Shown here: in pieces, positions 37,676 through 47,425 of the stretch
How the letters are laid out: every line of letters begins with the position of its first letter
Numbering within the stretch: position 1 is the first letter of the stretch
Source: Flavobacterium geliluteum
GTDB taxonomy: Bacteria; Bacteroidota; Bacteroidia; Flavobacteriales; Flavobacteriaceae
Reading direction: 5' to 3'
NCBI RefSeq assembly: GCF_017948595.1
Contig: NZ_JAGFBV010000010.1
Coordinates: forward strand, 1-64,000
DNA: 64,000 bases
Notes under the pieces: generated by a model
Told to the model about the DNA's origin: nothing
Databases searched by the model: none
What the model saw: the letters and a program-made list of their open reading frames with translations, nothing else
Position numbers and translations under genes: made by a program

Positions 37676-38461
37676 ATGGAAAAAGTAAAAGCAAAAAAAC
37701 ATTTAGGACAACATTTCTTGAAAGACGAAAGTATCGCAAAAGCAATTGCAGATACCTTGAGTTTAAAAGGATATAATGAGGTTTTAGAAATAGGACCGGG
37801 AATGGGTGTGTTGACTAAATATTTGCTGGATAAGCCCATTAATACACACGTGATTGAGATTGATACGGAATCTGTGGTGTATTTGGGTGAAAATTATCCG
37901 AAATTAAAAGACAAAATTATCTCTCAGGATTTCCTGAAATACAATATAAACGAGGTTTACGAAAACAAACAATTTGCGATAATCGGAAATTTTCCGTACA
38001 ATATTTCTACACAAATTGTTTTTAGAACTTTAGAATTTAAACATCAGATTCCGGAGTTTTCGGGCATGTTTCAGAAAGAAGTGGCCGAGAGAATCTGCGA
38101 GAAAAAGGGTTCTAAGGCATACGGAATTTTATCTGTTTTGGCCCAGGCTTTCTATGATACAGAGTATTTGTTTACGGTTGACGAAAATGTGTTTATTCCT
38201 CCGCCCAAGGTAAAATCGGGTGTGATGAAAATGACCCGAAAGGAAGATTATAGCCTTCCTTGTGGTGAAAGATTGTTTTTTACTGTTGTAAAAACAGCTT
38301 TTCAGCAAAGACGAAAAACATTACGTAACAGTTTGAAAACATTAAATTTATCAGATAAATTGCGAGAAGACATTATCTTTGATAAGCGTCCCGAGCAATT
38401 GAGCGTAGACGAATTTATTGTTTTGACTCAAAAAATAGAAGCCGATGGAGTTCAAAGTTAG
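37676..38461 (+). CDS. rsmA: 16S rRNA dimethyladenosine methyltransferase
   Basis: A 261-aa SAM-dependent enzyme (KsgA) that dimethylates two adjacent adenines near the 3' end of 16S rRNA. It shows [12 protein letters not shown] at the N terminus, the SAM motif [11 protein letters not shown], and the catalytic [10 protein letters not shown]. The ATG at 37676 fits the family; the in-frame GTG 30 bases upstream adds a non-conserved stretch. Its 3' end overlaps mgtE by 17 bases, so the two are translationally coupled. Confidence 0.96.
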   Translation: MEKVKAKKHLGQHFLKDESIAKAIADTLSLKGYNEVLEIGPGMGVLTKYLLDKPINTHVIEIDTESVVYLGENYPKLKDKIISQDFLKYNINEVYENKQFAIIGNFPYNISTQIVFRTLEFKHQIPEFSGMFQKEVAERICEKKGSKAYGILSVLAQAFYDTEYLFTVDENVFIPPPKVKSGVMKMTRKEDYSLPCGERLFFTVVKTAFQQRRKTLRNSLKTLNLSDKLREDIIFDKRPEQLSVDEFIVLTQKIEADGVQS

Positions 38462-39794
38462 TAAAGAATTACTACACCAGTTAGAAGAGCATATTGTTAA
38501 TAAAAACGACAAAGAACTTGAGGTTTTATTAAACGATTTACACCATGCAGATATCGCTGAAATCTTGGACGAACTGGATTTTGATGAAGCTACCTATATT
38601 TTTAAGGTTTTAGATAGTGATAAAACGGCCGAGATTCTTCTGGAACTGGAAGATGATTTGCGTGAAAATATTTTAAGCCGATTATCTCCAAAAGAAATTG
38701 CCGAAGAGCTTGATGAGCTGGAAACCAATGATGCTGCCGATATTATCGCAGAGCTTTCTCAGGAAATCAAAGCCGAAGTAATCTCGGAGTTGATTGACGT
38801 TGAACACGCAAAAGACATTGTCGAATTATTGCGTTATGACGAAAATTCTGCCGGTGGTTTGATGGGTAAAGAGCTCGTGAAAGTAAACGAGAACTGGAAT
38901 GTTCTCACTTGCGTGAAAGAAATGCGCATTCAGGCCGAAAACGTGTCACGAGTCCATTCGATTTATGTAATAGATGATGAAAACCGCCTTAAAGGAAGAT
39001 TGTCGCTCAAAGATTTGCTCACCACTTCGACCAAAACACAAATCAGTGATATTTATATTCGAAAATTAAACTTTGTCAACGTCGATACCGAAGATGTTGA
39101 GGTAGCGAGAATCATGCAAAAATACGATTTGGAAGCTATTCCTGTGGTAGATGAATTGGGGCGCTTGGTAGGTAGAATTACCATTGATGATATTCTGGAT
39201 GTGATCAAAGACGAAGCGGATAAAGATTATCAATTAGCGGCCGGTATTACTCAGGATGTTGAGTCAAACGATAGTGTTCTCGAATTAACCAAAGCACGTT
39301 TGCCTTGGCTTTTGATTGGTATGGTGATCGAGATTGTGGCTTCGTTTGTTCTAAAAGGCAATGAGAGCGTTTTTAAAATCCATTCTACATTGATTATTTT
39401 TGTGCCTTTACTTTCGGCGACTGCCGGAAACATTGGTGTTCAGGCTTCTGCGATTGTCGTGCAAGGTTTGGCAAACGGAACCTTGAAAGAATTTAGTCGA
39501 GGTTATTTTACTAAAGAAATTACCGTATCGATGATCTCGGGATCTATTATTTCACTATTATTGCTGGGCTATCACTCTGTCATGTACCAACAATATTTGG
39601 TGGGATTTGCGATTTCGATCTCCATGATTGTGGTGATTTTATTTGCGGCGACTTTAGGAACTTTGGTGCCGCTTTTTTTGCATAAAAACAAAATAGATCC
39701 TGCAATTGCCACGGGTCCCTTTATTACAACAACCAACGATGTTTTTGGTATTATGCTCTATTTTGGAGTAGCCAAATTGATTTTGGGATTTTAA
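38445..39794 (+). CDS. mgtE: Magnesium transporter MgtE
   Basis: A 449-aa Mg2+ channel. The N-terminal helical domain (about residues 1-125), a CBS-domain pair (about 135-255) and a C-terminal transmembrane domain of five helices (about 280-449) are in the usual order. The acidic repeats in the N domain ([27 protein letters not shown]) and [16 protein letters not shown] in the pore region are typical. It starts inside the rsmA 3' end. Gating by cytoplasmic Mg2+ is known for the family. Confidence 0.95.
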   Translation: MEFKVSKELLHQLEEHIVNKNDKELEVLLNDLHHADIAEILDELDFDEATYIFKVLDSDKTAEILLELEDDLRENILSRLSPKEIAEELDELETNDAADIIAELSQEIKAEVISELIDVEHAKDIVELLRYDENSAGGLMGKELVKVNENWNVLTCVKEMRIQAENVSRVHSIYVIDDENRLKGRLSLKDLLTTSTKTQISDIYIRKLNFVNVDTEDVEVARIMQKYDLEAIPVVDELGRLVGRITIDDILDVIKDEADKDYQLAAGITQDVESNDSVLELTKARLPWLLIGMVIEIVASFVLKGNESVFKIHSTLIIFVPLLSATAGNIGVQASAIVVQGLANGTLKEFSRGYFTKEITVSMISGSIISLLLLGYHSVMYQQYLVGFAISISMIVVILFAATLGTLVPLFLHKNKIDPAIATGPFITTTNDVFGIMLYFGVAKLILGF

Positions 39795-39809
39795 GATTCG
39801 GTTAATCGT

Positions 39810-39845
39810 TAAACTGTTTATGCGTTTAATCGATTAAACAGTTTA
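39810..39845. repeat. Inverted repeat between mgtE and proC
   Basis: TAAACTGTTTA and TAAACAGTTTA are separated by 14 bases, and a third TAAACAGTT follows at 39851. It has no T-run, so it is more like a repeat than a terminator. Confidence 0.55.
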
Positions 39846-39899
39846 GCAATTAAACAGTTCAACAAATAATGCTATTAACCAACCAAAAAATTACCAAGA

Positions 39900-40676
39900 A
39901 TGAAAATACATATTATAGGCGGAGGGAATCTAGGCGTTTCCATTGCGTTGGGAATTGCTAAGTTCTCAAAAAATAATCAAGTTACCGTAACAAGAAGAAA
40001 CACAACAAGTATTCAATATTTGTCAGAGTATGGAATTACGGTTTCGTCGGATAATAAACACAATATTCAGGAAGCAGATGTGGTGATTTTGACCATAAAA
40101 CCATATCAGGTAGATACCGTTTTTGCTGAAATTTTGCCTGTTATTAAAGGTAAAACAATTGCTTCAGCCGTAAGTGGATTGTCTTTAGAAATGTTGCAAT
40201 CCAAAACAAATGATGAGTTCCCTGTAATTCGGATTATGCCTAATATCGCAGCGCAATTTGGTGAATCGGCCACGTGTATTTCTTTCCCTGAAAAGGATAA
40301 AGAAAAAGCCTTACCGATCGTTGATTTGTTTCAGGATTTAGGAACAGCTCCAGTTATTGACGAAAAATTAATGGATGCGGCAACGGTTTTAGGCGCTTGC
40401 GGTACTGCTTATGCCTTACGTTACATTAGAGCTTCGATGCAGGCTGGAATCGAAATTGGTTTCGACTCTCAAACGGCTTTGGCCATCGCAGCACAAACGG
40501 TAAAAGGTGCCGCCAAAATGCTGTTGGAAGAAAAAGTACATCCTGAGCAGTTAATTGACCGCGTAACTACGCCACAAGGCTGCACCATTGTTGGTTTGAA
40601 CGAAATGGAGCACAATGGTTTCAGTTCTTCATTAATCAAAGGAATCAAGACTTCTTTGAAACAGATTAAAGGATAA
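39900..40676 (+). CDS. proC: Pyrroline-5-carboxylate reductase
   Basis: A 258-aa NAD(P)H-dependent enzyme for the last step of proline synthesis. The Rossmann motif is IHIIGGGNLGVSIA at the N terminus. Conserved regions include VSGLSLEML, IRIMPNIAAQFGESAT and VTTPQGCTIVGLNEME, the last near the C terminus. It is monocistronic or loosely linked to mgtE, with a bidirectional terminator after it. Confidence 0.93.
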   Translation: MKIHIIGGGNLGVSIALGIAKFSKNNQVTVTRRNTTSIQYLSEYGITVSSDNKHNIQEADVVILTIKPYQVDTVFAEILPVIKGKTIASAVSGLSLEMLQSKTNDEFPVIRIMPNIAAQFGESATCISFPEKDKEKALPIVDLFQDLGTAPVIDEKLMDAATVLGACGTAYALRYIRASMQAGIEIGFDSQTALAIAAQTVKGAAKMLLEEKVHPEQLIDRVTTPQGCTIVGLNEMEHNGFSSSLIKGIKTSLKQIKG

Positions 40677-40698
40677 TTTTAGATTTTTTCGATATTGT

Positions 40699-40740
40699 AA
40701 ATTCCAAATTCTAATTTTGATAAGTTGGGATTTGGAATTT
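40699..40740. terminator. Bidirectional terminator after proC
   Basis: Stem AAATTCCAAAT / ATTTGGAATTT with a 20-base loop and T-rich flank, between proC and the convergent lipoprotein gene. Confidence 0.75.
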
Positions 40741-41252
40741 TATTTTTTAACCAATTGAATATATTTGGCACCGCATTCGGCAAGTTTGGTATAATAATTC
40801 ATAGCATTCCCATAGTTCTGAATCGTGAGCGTGTCTTGTACACAACTTGCCTCGATTCCTATCGGAATTTCAAGTTCGCGAGTTGTTGTACTATCTTCTT
40901 CATTGCTGATATCACCTTCATATTCGTCCCATTTTATGCCTTCCAGGACAATATATTTTTCACCGGATTCAGAGATAGTTATTTTAGCTTTGCCCGTAAC
41001 ATTTCTTGAATTGGTTTTTAGCGTATACAAATAACCATTTTGAGTGGTAGTTAAGGCAATAGAGATATGGCAATCATCTTCAGTTGCTGTGGTGTACAAT
41101 CCTGCAATAGATTCGATATTTTTTTTGTAAAGAAGGGTTGTAGTGTCCTTTTTAACATTTTTTATCGCAGTAGGTTCGGTCTTTTTGTGAGTACAGCTTG
41201 CAACAAATACAACAAAAGATGAGAAGTAAGCAAGTTTAAGTATCGAATTCAT
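40740..41252 (-). CDS. Hypothetical lipoprotein
   Basis: A 170-aa lipoprotein with lipobox VASC (Cys near residue 19) and a Lys/Thr-rich linker. The C-terminal half (about residues 50-170) is mostly beta and contains GLYTTATEDDCHISIALT, similar in style to small Bacteroidota lipoproteins. No named family. It is monocistronic on the minus strand. Confidence 0.7.
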   Translation of the reverse strand: MNSILKLAYFSSFVVFVASCTHKKTEPTAIKNVKKDTTTLLYKKNIESIAGLYTTATEDDCHISIALTTTQNGYLYTLKTNSRNVTGKAKITISESGEKYIVLEGIKWDEYEGDISNEEDSTTTRELEIPIGIEASCVQDTLTIQNYGNAMNYYTKLAECGAKYIQLVKK

Positions 41253-41395
41253 AAAGTTGGAAAATTGTTTTTGGAGTTAAAAATGCGTTTCAAAAAGTTT
41301 AAAATACCCAAAAAGGGCGCAGTTTTTCAAAGTTAAATAAATTGCGATCGATAAAAAACAAATTGACTTTCTTTTGCCTCAAATACAAACTAACG

Positions 41396-41429
41396 TTGCT
41401 TTATAACCAAAGAATATACTGTATTTTTG
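41396..41429 (+). promoter_or_regulatory. Candidate promoter of the 2-hydroxyacid dehydrogenase
   Basis: TTG at 41396-41398 and TATTTTTG at 41422-41429 match the Bacteroidota -33/-7 elements, with a 23-base spacing. The ATG follows 20 bases later. Confidence 0.55.
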
Positions 41430-41448
41430 TGTTTCTAAATTTTAAATA

Positions 41449-42396
41449 ATGAGCATCAAAATTTTACATATCGACAGCAATCATCCTGTTCTTTGGAATC
41501 AACTAGAAGAAGCGGGTTTTGAAAATCACGCAGATTTTAAATCTTCAAAAGAAGAAATTGAAAATATAATTCACGTGTACAATGGAATCGTTATTCGCAG
41601 CCGTTTTAAAATTGATAAAACCTTCCTCGACAAGGCACCCAATTTGCAGTTTATTGCCAGAGTTGGCGCAGGTTTAGAAAGTATCGATTGTGAGTATGCC
41701 AAGGCCAAAGGAATACATTTAATTGCGGCTCCAGAAGGTAATCGCAACGCTGTTGCAGAACACTCACTAGGGGTTATTTTGTCTCTTTTTAATAATTTGA
41801 ATCAGGCTGACGCCGAAATAAAATCGGGACAATGGAATCGCGAAAGCAATCGCGGTCACGAATTAGACGGGAAAACTGTAGGCATTATTGGTTACGGAAA
41901 CATGGGGAAGGCTTTCGCCAAAAAACTACGAGGCTTTGAAGCAGAAGTTTTATGTTACGATATTCTGGAAAATGTAGGTGACGAAAATGCAAGGCAAGTT
42001 ACCTTGGAAGAATTACAGCAAAAAACCGATGTTTTGAGCTTGCACCTTCCTTGGACACCAGAAACAGATAAAATGGTCAACAGTGTGTTTATAAATGCGT
42101 TTAAAAAGCCATTCTGGATCATCAATACATCTCGAGGAAAAAACATAGTCACAGCAGATTTAGTAGTTGCGATGAAGTCGAAAAAGGTCTTAGGGGCTGG
42201 CTTGGATGTTTTAGAGTACGAGAAGCTGTCTTTTGAAACACTTTTTCAGGATAAAAATACTCCCGAAGCTTTTCAGTATTTGTTAGAGGCCAAAAATGTT
42301 TTGCTAACGCCACATATTGCAGGATGGACTTTTGAAAGTCACGAACGTCTTGCTCAGGTGATCGTAGATAAAATTAAAAAATTATATTCGAAGTAA
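41449..42396 (+). CDS. D-2-hydroxyacid dehydrogenase
   Basis: A 315-aa NAD-dependent dehydrogenase of the D-isomer 2-hydroxyacid family. The nucleotide-binding motif is GIIGYGNMGKAFAKKL (about residue 145), and the catalytic Arg, Glu and His are expected in NTSRGKNI, the LGAGLDVLEYE block and TPHIAGWT. It resembles the catalytic part of 3-phosphoglycerate dehydrogenase but lacks the ACT domain. No serine-synthesis partner (serC) lies next to it, so the substrate is left open. Confidence 0.9.
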   Translation: MSIKILHIDSNHPVLWNQLEEAGFENHADFKSSKEEIENIIHVYNGIVIRSRFKIDKTFLDKAPNLQFIARVGAGLESIDCEYAKAKGIHLIAAPEGNRNAVAEHSLGVILSLFNNLNQADAEIKSGQWNRESNRGHELDGKTVGIIGYGNMGKAFAKKLRGFEAEVLCYDILENVGDENARQVTLEELQQKTDVLSLHLPWTPETDKMVNSVFINAFKKPFWIINTSRGKNIVTADLVVAMKSKKVLGAGLDVLEYEKLSFETLFQDKNTPEAFQYLLEAKNVLLTPHIAGWTFESHERLAQVIVDKIKKLYSK

Positions 42397-42595
42397 AGTC
42401 ACTAAAAATAAGGACTTATAACTTGTATAGATTTGTTTGGTTAATAATAACAGGTTTTTTCTCAAAAAGTAAAGATTTGAATTAGTTTTTAAAGTTATTT
42501 TTTTTTAATATTGTTTCCGAATTTTAACAAAATTTTAAAAAAAGGAGTAACCGAAAATCCATAAGAGTAGGGATTAACTAACTAATTTATTAATT

Positions 42596-43021
42596 ATGAT
42601 TGAATGGTACAAGAAGGTGGTTTTTGAAAACTACGCAAACTTTAAAGGACGTGCAAGAAGAAGCGAATATTGGTATTTTGTACTTGCTAATGCATTAATT
42701 TCTGTTGCATTAATAATTTTAGGTGGAGCAATAGGTCGTCTATTTGGTGATGGAATCACGGGAGTTATTGTAGGATATGCTTTTTTCTTGTTGTATACAT
42801 TAGCAACTCTAATTCCTTCCTTGGGTGTTGTCGCTAGGAGATTGCATGATGTTAACAAAAGCGGTTGGTTTTATTTTGTTTCTTTCATTCCATTAGTTGG
42901 TCCTATTTGGATTCTAATTTTATTTTGTACTGAGGGAGATGCAGGATCAAATCAATATGGACCAGATCCTAAAAATGAAACCGATCAAATTAGTGAAATA
43001 GGAAGTGTTGAAGTACAATAA
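42596..43021 (+). CDS. DUF805 domain membrane protein
   Basis: A 141-aa inner-membrane protein with three or four hydrophobic segments. The family signature FKGRARRSEYWYF near residue 15 and ARRLHDVNKSGWFYF (about 80) are clear. Members are small, poorly studied membrane proteins. It is followed at 15 bases by the TM2 protein gene and the two form a likely operon. Confidence 0.9.
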   Translation: MIEWYKKVVFENYANFKGRARRSEYWYFVLANALISVALIILGGAIGRLFGDGITGVIVGYAFFLLYTLATLIPSLGVVARRLHDVNKSGWFYFVSFIPLVGPIWILILFCTEGDAGSNQYGPDPKNETDQISEIGSVEVQ

Positions 43022-43036
43022 TTTAAATCATATATA

Positions 43037-43318
43037 ATGGAAAACACAAAACCAGAAGAAACGTGGAATGCTCCACAAACTGTAAAACCAGAAAACAAAA
43101 AAGTTTTAGCTGGAGTTTTAGGTATCATTTTCGGATACTTAGGGATTCATAAGTTTATTTTAGGATATACTAAAGAAGGAATTATTCAAATCGTCCTGAG
43201 TGTTGTGACTTGTGGAGCAGCAGGAATAGTTGGATTTATTGAAGGTATAATATATTTGACGAAGAGTGATGATGATTTTTATCAAACCTATCAAGTTGGT
43301 AAAAAACCTTGGTTCTAA
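43037..43318 (+). CDS. TM2 domain-containing protein
   Basis: A 93-aa membrane protein with the TM2 signature: LAGVLGIIFGYLGIHKFILGY followed by a second membrane segment (GAAGIVGFIEGIIYL). An N-terminal polar tail precedes it. Function is unknown. It is the second gene of the pair with DUF805 and ends at a strong terminator. Confidence 0.9.
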   Translation: MENTKPEETWNAPQTVKPENKKVLAGVLGIIFGYLGIHKFILGYTKEGIIQIVLSVVTCGAAGIVGFIEGIIYLTKSDDDFYQTYQVGKKPWF

Positions 43319-43325
43319 AACATAA

Positions 43326-43359
43326 AAAAAGCCTTTTCAAATTAATGAAAAGGCTTTTT
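43326..43359. terminator. Bidirectional terminator
   Basis: Stem AAAAGCCTTTTCA / TGAAAAGGCTTTT with A and T flanks, between the convergent TM2 and acyltransferase genes. Confidence 0.9.
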
Positions 43360-43375
43360 CTTTTTATATCAAATC

Positions 43376-45184
43376 TTAAATAATATCTTCTTTATCAGAT
43401 AATTTGCGTTCCAGCTCTATTTGAAATTCTTCAATAACAGGTTTCATAGTGCTTTCCGGGATATCTGCGATCCTGATGTACATCAAGCCATCGATGGCGT
43501 TGTTAAACAGCGGATCAACGTTAAAAGCTACCACACGTGCATTTTGCTTGATGTATTTCTTAATCAGTACAGGCAAACGTAAATTTCCTGGTTCTAATTC
43601 GTCAATGATTTTATCAAATTTATTCAAGTCAGATTCGGCTTCATCAAAAATAAAATCTTTATCGGCGTCTTTCAGTTTTACTTTGTATGCTTTCTTAGGA
43701 TGAATGTATTGGGCAATATAAGGATCGTAATAGTTAGATTTCATAAATTCAATCATTAGCGATTTAGAGAAATCAGAAAACTGATTGCTAATGCTCACGC
43801 CGCCTAACAGGTATTTGTGTTCAGGATAACGCAATGTGGTATGAATGATTCCTTTCCATAATAAAAACAGCGGCATTGGTTTTTGCTGGTACTCTTTTAC
43901 GATAAAGGCACGGCCCATTTCGATAGATTTGTGCATCATATCGTGCAATTCGGGCTCGAATCTAAAAAGATCATTCAAGTAAAAACCTTCAATTCCGTAT
44001 TTTGGATAGATTTCAGAACCTAATCCCATGCGGTAGGCTCCGGCTATTTTTTTGGTTTCATCATCCCACAAAAACATGTGGTGATAATATTGATCAAATT
44101 TATCTAAGTCAATCGATTCGTTGGTTCCTTCGCCTACTTCACGGAAAGTAATTTCGCGAAGACGACCAATTTCATGTAAGATATTTGGAACCGATTTTGC
44201 GCTTGCAAAAAACACTTCGTAATTTTTGCTTTGTAACAAACGACAATCACTGTTACGCAGCGAGTTTACCTCGTCTATCATGTCAGATTCGCTTGCCGGT
44301 GTCACGATTTTCTTTGGTGCTTTTGGTATTTTAAGACTTGCAGCATCCAGTAATTTGCTTTCCTTTTCGAAAGGATTGGCAAGCATGTAGGTTTTTTTTC
44401 TTAAAAATTCCGAGTAATCTTCAAACGTTTCAAACTCGTTTTGCTCGTTTACAGAAATAGGTTTCCCAATACGTACCTTGATCACACGGTCTTTTTGCGT
44501 AAGCAGTTCTGAGGGTAGTTTTGCGGTACGAAGCGTATCATCAATCTTTGATAACCAGTAAAATAATCGGCTGTTTTTGGCATGAAAATAAATCGGTACA
44601 ACAGGAACTTTCGCTTTGCGAATTAATTTCAAAGCGCCTTCTTCCCAAGGTTTGTCCACGACCAATTTTCCGTCTCTGTACGTCGAAACTTCACCGGCTG
44701 GAAAAATCCCTAAAGGTTTGCCATCACTTAAATGGCGCAGGGTTTCTTTGATTCCCACCACACTTGATTTGGCATCCTTATGATTTTCAAAAGGATTTAC
44801 AGGCATGATGTATTTCTTGAGCGGAACAATGCGGTGCAATAAAAAGTTGGCGATAATCTTGAAATTGGGTTCTCTTTCGAGCATTAATTTCAAAAGTAAT
44901 ATACCATCGATTCCTCCCAGTGGATGATTCGAAATAGTAATATAAGCACCTTCTTTAGGCAAGCGTTTCAGATCTTCTTCAGGAATTTCAAACTTAATTT
45001 GCAATTCATCCAGAACCCCATTTAAAAAAGCTACGTCTTCTAAATGTTTGTTGTGGTCGTATATTTTATTAAGGGTAGATATCTTAAGTACCTTCATAAG
45101 CATCCAGCCTGAAAAAGTACCTAAAACTCCGTACTTATCAACATTTATCGCTTTTGCAACTTCTTTCGCGGTAACTAAACCCAT
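43376..45184 (-). CDS. Lysophospholipid acyltransferase fused to GNAT (OlsB-like)
   Basis: A 602-aa protein with two enzyme modules. The N-terminal PlsC-like domain (about residues 20-280) has the acyltransferase block SNHPLGGIDGILLL and GIFPAGEVST. The C-terminal GNAT domain (about 310-560) resembles the hemolysin/OlsB family, with REITFREVGEGT and MGRAFIVKEYQ. A known two-domain homologue in related bacteria makes ornithine or glycine lipids, so a role in aminolipid synthesis is a reasonable inference. It is monocistronic. Confidence 0.85.
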   Translation of the reverse strand: MGLVTAKEVAKAINVDKYGVLGTFSGWMLMKVLKISTLNKIYDHNKHLEDVAFLNGVLDELQIKFEIPEEDLKRLPKEGAYITISNHPLGGIDGILLLKLMLEREPNFKIIANFLLHRIVPLKKYIMPVNPFENHKDAKSSVVGIKETLRHLSDGKPLGIFPAGEVSTYRDGKLVVDKPWEEGALKLIRKAKVPVVPIYFHAKNSRLFYWLSKIDDTLRTAKLPSELLTQKDRVIKVRIGKPISVNEQNEFETFEDYSEFLRKKTYMLANPFEKESKLLDAASLKIPKAPKKIVTPASESDMIDEVNSLRNSDCRLLQSKNYEVFFASAKSVPNILHEIGRLREITFREVGEGTNESIDLDKFDQYYHHMFLWDDETKKIAGAYRMGLGSEIYPKYGIEGFYLNDLFRFEPELHDMMHKSIEMGRAFIVKEYQQKPMPLFLLWKGIIHTTLRYPEHKYLLGGVSISNQFSDFSKSLMIEFMKSNYYDPYIAQYIHPKKAYKVKLKDADKDFIFDEAESDLNKFDKIIDELEPGNLRLPVLIKKYIKQNARVVAFNVDPLFNNAIDGLMYIRIADIPESTMKPVIEEFQIELERKLSDKEDII

Positions 45185-45274
45185 GTACTATTTTTAATTT
45201 ATTAGAGCAGCGAACAAAGATAACAAAAAACTCTACTTTTCGTCGTTTCGAACACAAACTTTACACTTTTTTAT

Positions 45275-45282
45275 TACTTTTG
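45275..45282 (+). promoter_or_regulatory. Candidate -7 element of exonuclease III gene
   Basis: TACTTTTG matches TAnnTTTG, 22 bases before the ATG. The -33 element is weak. Confidence 0.35.
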
Positions 45283-45304
45283 AAATTCTTAAAAAAAAGC
45301 CGAA

Positions 45305-46066
45305 ATGAAAATTATTTCTTATAATGTTAACGGAATACGCGCTGCGATCGCCAAAGGATTCATCGACTGGTTGCAACATGCTAGCCCTGATGTTATTTGC
45401 CTTCAGGAAATAAAAGCCACACAGGATCAGATTCCCGTAGAGGCAATTACTGCTGCTGGTTATCCATATCAATACTATTATCCTGCGACCAAAAAAGGCT
45501 ACAGTGGAGTAGCTATTTTGTCTAAAATAAAACCCAACAATGTCGTTTTCGGAACCGGAATTCAGCACATGGATTTTGAAGGGCGTAACCTTCGTGTCGA
45601 TTTTGATGCATTTTCGGTTATGAGTTTGTATTTACCTTCTGGGACTAACATAGAGCGTCTGGACCATAAATTTATGTTTATGGATGATTTTCAAACCTAC
45701 ATCAACGAACTAAAAATCACCATTCCAAACCTGATCATTTGCGGCGATTACAATATTTGCCACGAGGCAATCGATATTCACGATCCCGTTCGCAACAAAA
45801 CCGTTTCAGGATTTTTGCCTCAGGAACGTGCCTGGTTAGACGGTTTTATGAAGTCAGGTTTTGTCGATAGTTTTCGTCATTTCAACAAAGAGCCTCACCA
45901 TTATTCGTGGTGGAGTTATCGTGCCGGAGCCCGCGGAAACAACAAAGGCTGGCGTATCGATTACAATTTAGTGAGCGATTCATTGCAACATAAACTCAAA
46001 CGTGCCGTTATCTTACCAGATGCGATGCACTCAGATCATTGCCCGGTTCTGGTAGAAATTGAGTAA
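45305..46066 (+). CDS. xth: Exodeoxyribonuclease III
   Basis: A 253-aa AP endonuclease/3' exonuclease of the ExoIII/APE1 family for base excision repair. The family blocks are MKIISYNVNGIRAA at the N terminus, VICLQEIKA (metal-binding Glu), GDYNICHEAIDI, RIDYNLVSD and the C-terminal HSDHCPV (catalytic His). Length is typical. It is a single gene with a dispersed repeat after it. Confidence 0.95.
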   Translation: MKIISYNVNGIRAAIAKGFIDWLQHASPDVICLQEIKATQDQIPVEAITAAGYPYQYYYPATKKGYSGVAILSKIKPNNVVFGTGIQHMDFEGRNLRVDFDAFSVMSLYLPSGTNIERLDHKFMFMDDFQTYINELKITIPNLIICGDYNICHEAIDIHDPVRNKTVSGFLPQERAWLDGFMKSGFVDSFRHFNKEPHHYSWWSYRAGARGNNKGWRIDYNLVSDSLQHKLKRAVILPDAMHSDHCPVLVEIE

Positions 46067-46130
46067 CTTTGGTACTGTTATTGCTAAAAAATGTTTCGAA
46101 AGGGCATTAAAAAGTTGCCCGATATTAAAT

Positions 46131-46220
46131 TTCAGGAGCTATTTCCTGCTGTTCACTATATCTTTTTGTTTTTAAAGAAAAAACAAAAAGGATGCCGCTA
46201 CCATCAGGGCTAGGGCACTT
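46131..46220. repeat. Diverged third copy of the composite repeat
   Basis: Begins TTCAGGAGCTA and contains the same hairpin CTTTTTGTTTTT / AAAAAACAAAAAG (46162-46190) as the copies at 24402 and 24705, then ...TCAGGGCTAGGGCACTT. The inverted-repeat element found in those copies is missing here. Confidence 0.75.
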
Positions 46221-46276
46221 TTGCAAACATGACATTTTAAATTATTAATCAAGCCCCAAATAAAAACTAAAATCAA

Positions 46277-47221
46277 ATGATAAAAAAAGCTTCGATCGGA
46301 TTGCTACTTTTAGCCTTATCCACAACTTCATGTGTATCCAAGAAAATATACAACGATCTGGAAACCAAATATTCAGATTTAAAGAAAGAAAACCGCGCCG
46401 TTGCCGATGAAAATGCCGAATTGCAAAAGGCAAAAAATCAATTAGAACTAGATCGCGATAGCCTGAACAAAGATTTAAACGCTACAAAAGCAGATCTTGC
46501 CAAACAAAAAGCAGATTTACTTGCAGAGCAAAAAAAATACAAAGTTTTAGAAGATTCGTACAAAGCACTCGAAAAAAACAGCAACGATGCCTTAGAAAGC
46601 AATATGGCTAAAAACCGTGATTTGTTGGCTCAATTAGAAGCAAAATCAAAAAAACTGGCCGAAGAACAAGCCCGTTTAGATAAAACCGCCAACCGCTTAA
46701 ACGAATTAGAAGCCATGATTGCAGCAAAAGAAGCTGCAATGCGCAAACTAAAAGAAACGCTTTCTAAAGCTTTAAATGGTTTTGAAGGAAAAGGTCTTAC
46801 CGTAGAACAGAAAAACGGAAAAGTATATGTTTCTATGGAAAACAAATTGCTTTTCAATTCAGGAAGTTGGGCCGTTGGTACCGAAGGTAGAAAAGCGGTT
46901 GTAGAGCTTGCAAAAGTTTTAGGTGACAATCCAGATTTGTCGGTATTGATAGAAGGTCACACAGATGATGATCCGTATGCAGGTTCAGGACCTATAGCAG
47001 ACAACTGGGATTTATCGACCAAAAGAGCTACTGCAATTGTAAATATTTTAGCCGAAAACAAAAAAATCAACAAACAAAAACTTACGGCCGCAGGACGTAG
47101 CGAATATTCTCCTCTTGCCAGCAACGCAACTCCAGAAGGAAAAGCTAAAAACCGTAGAATCGAAATCATCTTAACACCAAGATTGGATGAAATTGCTGAA
47201 ATGTTGAATAGTATAAACTAA
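46277..47221 (+). CDS. OmpA family lipoprotein
   Basis: A 314-aa protein with lipobox TTSC (Cys near residue 15), a long coiled coil (about residues 25-165, Lys/Glu/Ala-rich) and a C-terminal OmpA domain (about 195-310) with EGHTDDDPYAGSGPIADNWDLS, the peptidoglycan-binding motif. It probably bridges the outer membrane and the peptidoglycan. It is monocistronic with its own terminator. Confidence 0.93.
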   Translation: MIKKASIGLLLLALSTTSCVSKKIYNDLETKYSDLKKENRAVADENAELQKAKNQLELDRDSLNKDLNATKADLAKQKADLLAEQKKYKVLEDSYKALEKNSNDALESNMAKNRDLLAQLEAKSKKLAEEQARLDKTANRLNELEAMIAAKEAAMRKLKETLSKALNGFEGKGLTVEQKNGKVYVSMENKLLFNSGSWAVGTEGRKAVVELAKVLGDNPDLSVLIEGHTDDDPYAGSGPIADNWDLSTKRATAIVNILAENKKINKQKLTAAGRSEYSPLASNATPEGKAKNRRIEIILTPRLDEIAEMLNSIN

Positions 47222-47253
47222 GTTCTTTTAGAGGGACAAAGGTTCAAAGCGAC

Positions 47254-47287
47254 AAAGGCTCAAAGTTTTTACTTTGAGCCTTTTTTT
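47254..47287 (+). terminator. Terminator after the OmpA lipoprotein gene
   Basis: Stem GGCTCAAAGT / ACTTTGAGCC with a four-base loop, then seven T's. Confidence 0.9.
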
Positions 47288-47425
47288 ACCCTTTGTCTCT
47301 CTGAATCTTTACATTTTTGCACTATTCTAAAAAAAACTTTTGTAACTTTTTTAACTTTTATATTGTTTCTCATTGCCAAAGCACTTTGTACCTTTGAGCC
47401 TTTGGAACTTTGAACCTTAAAAAAA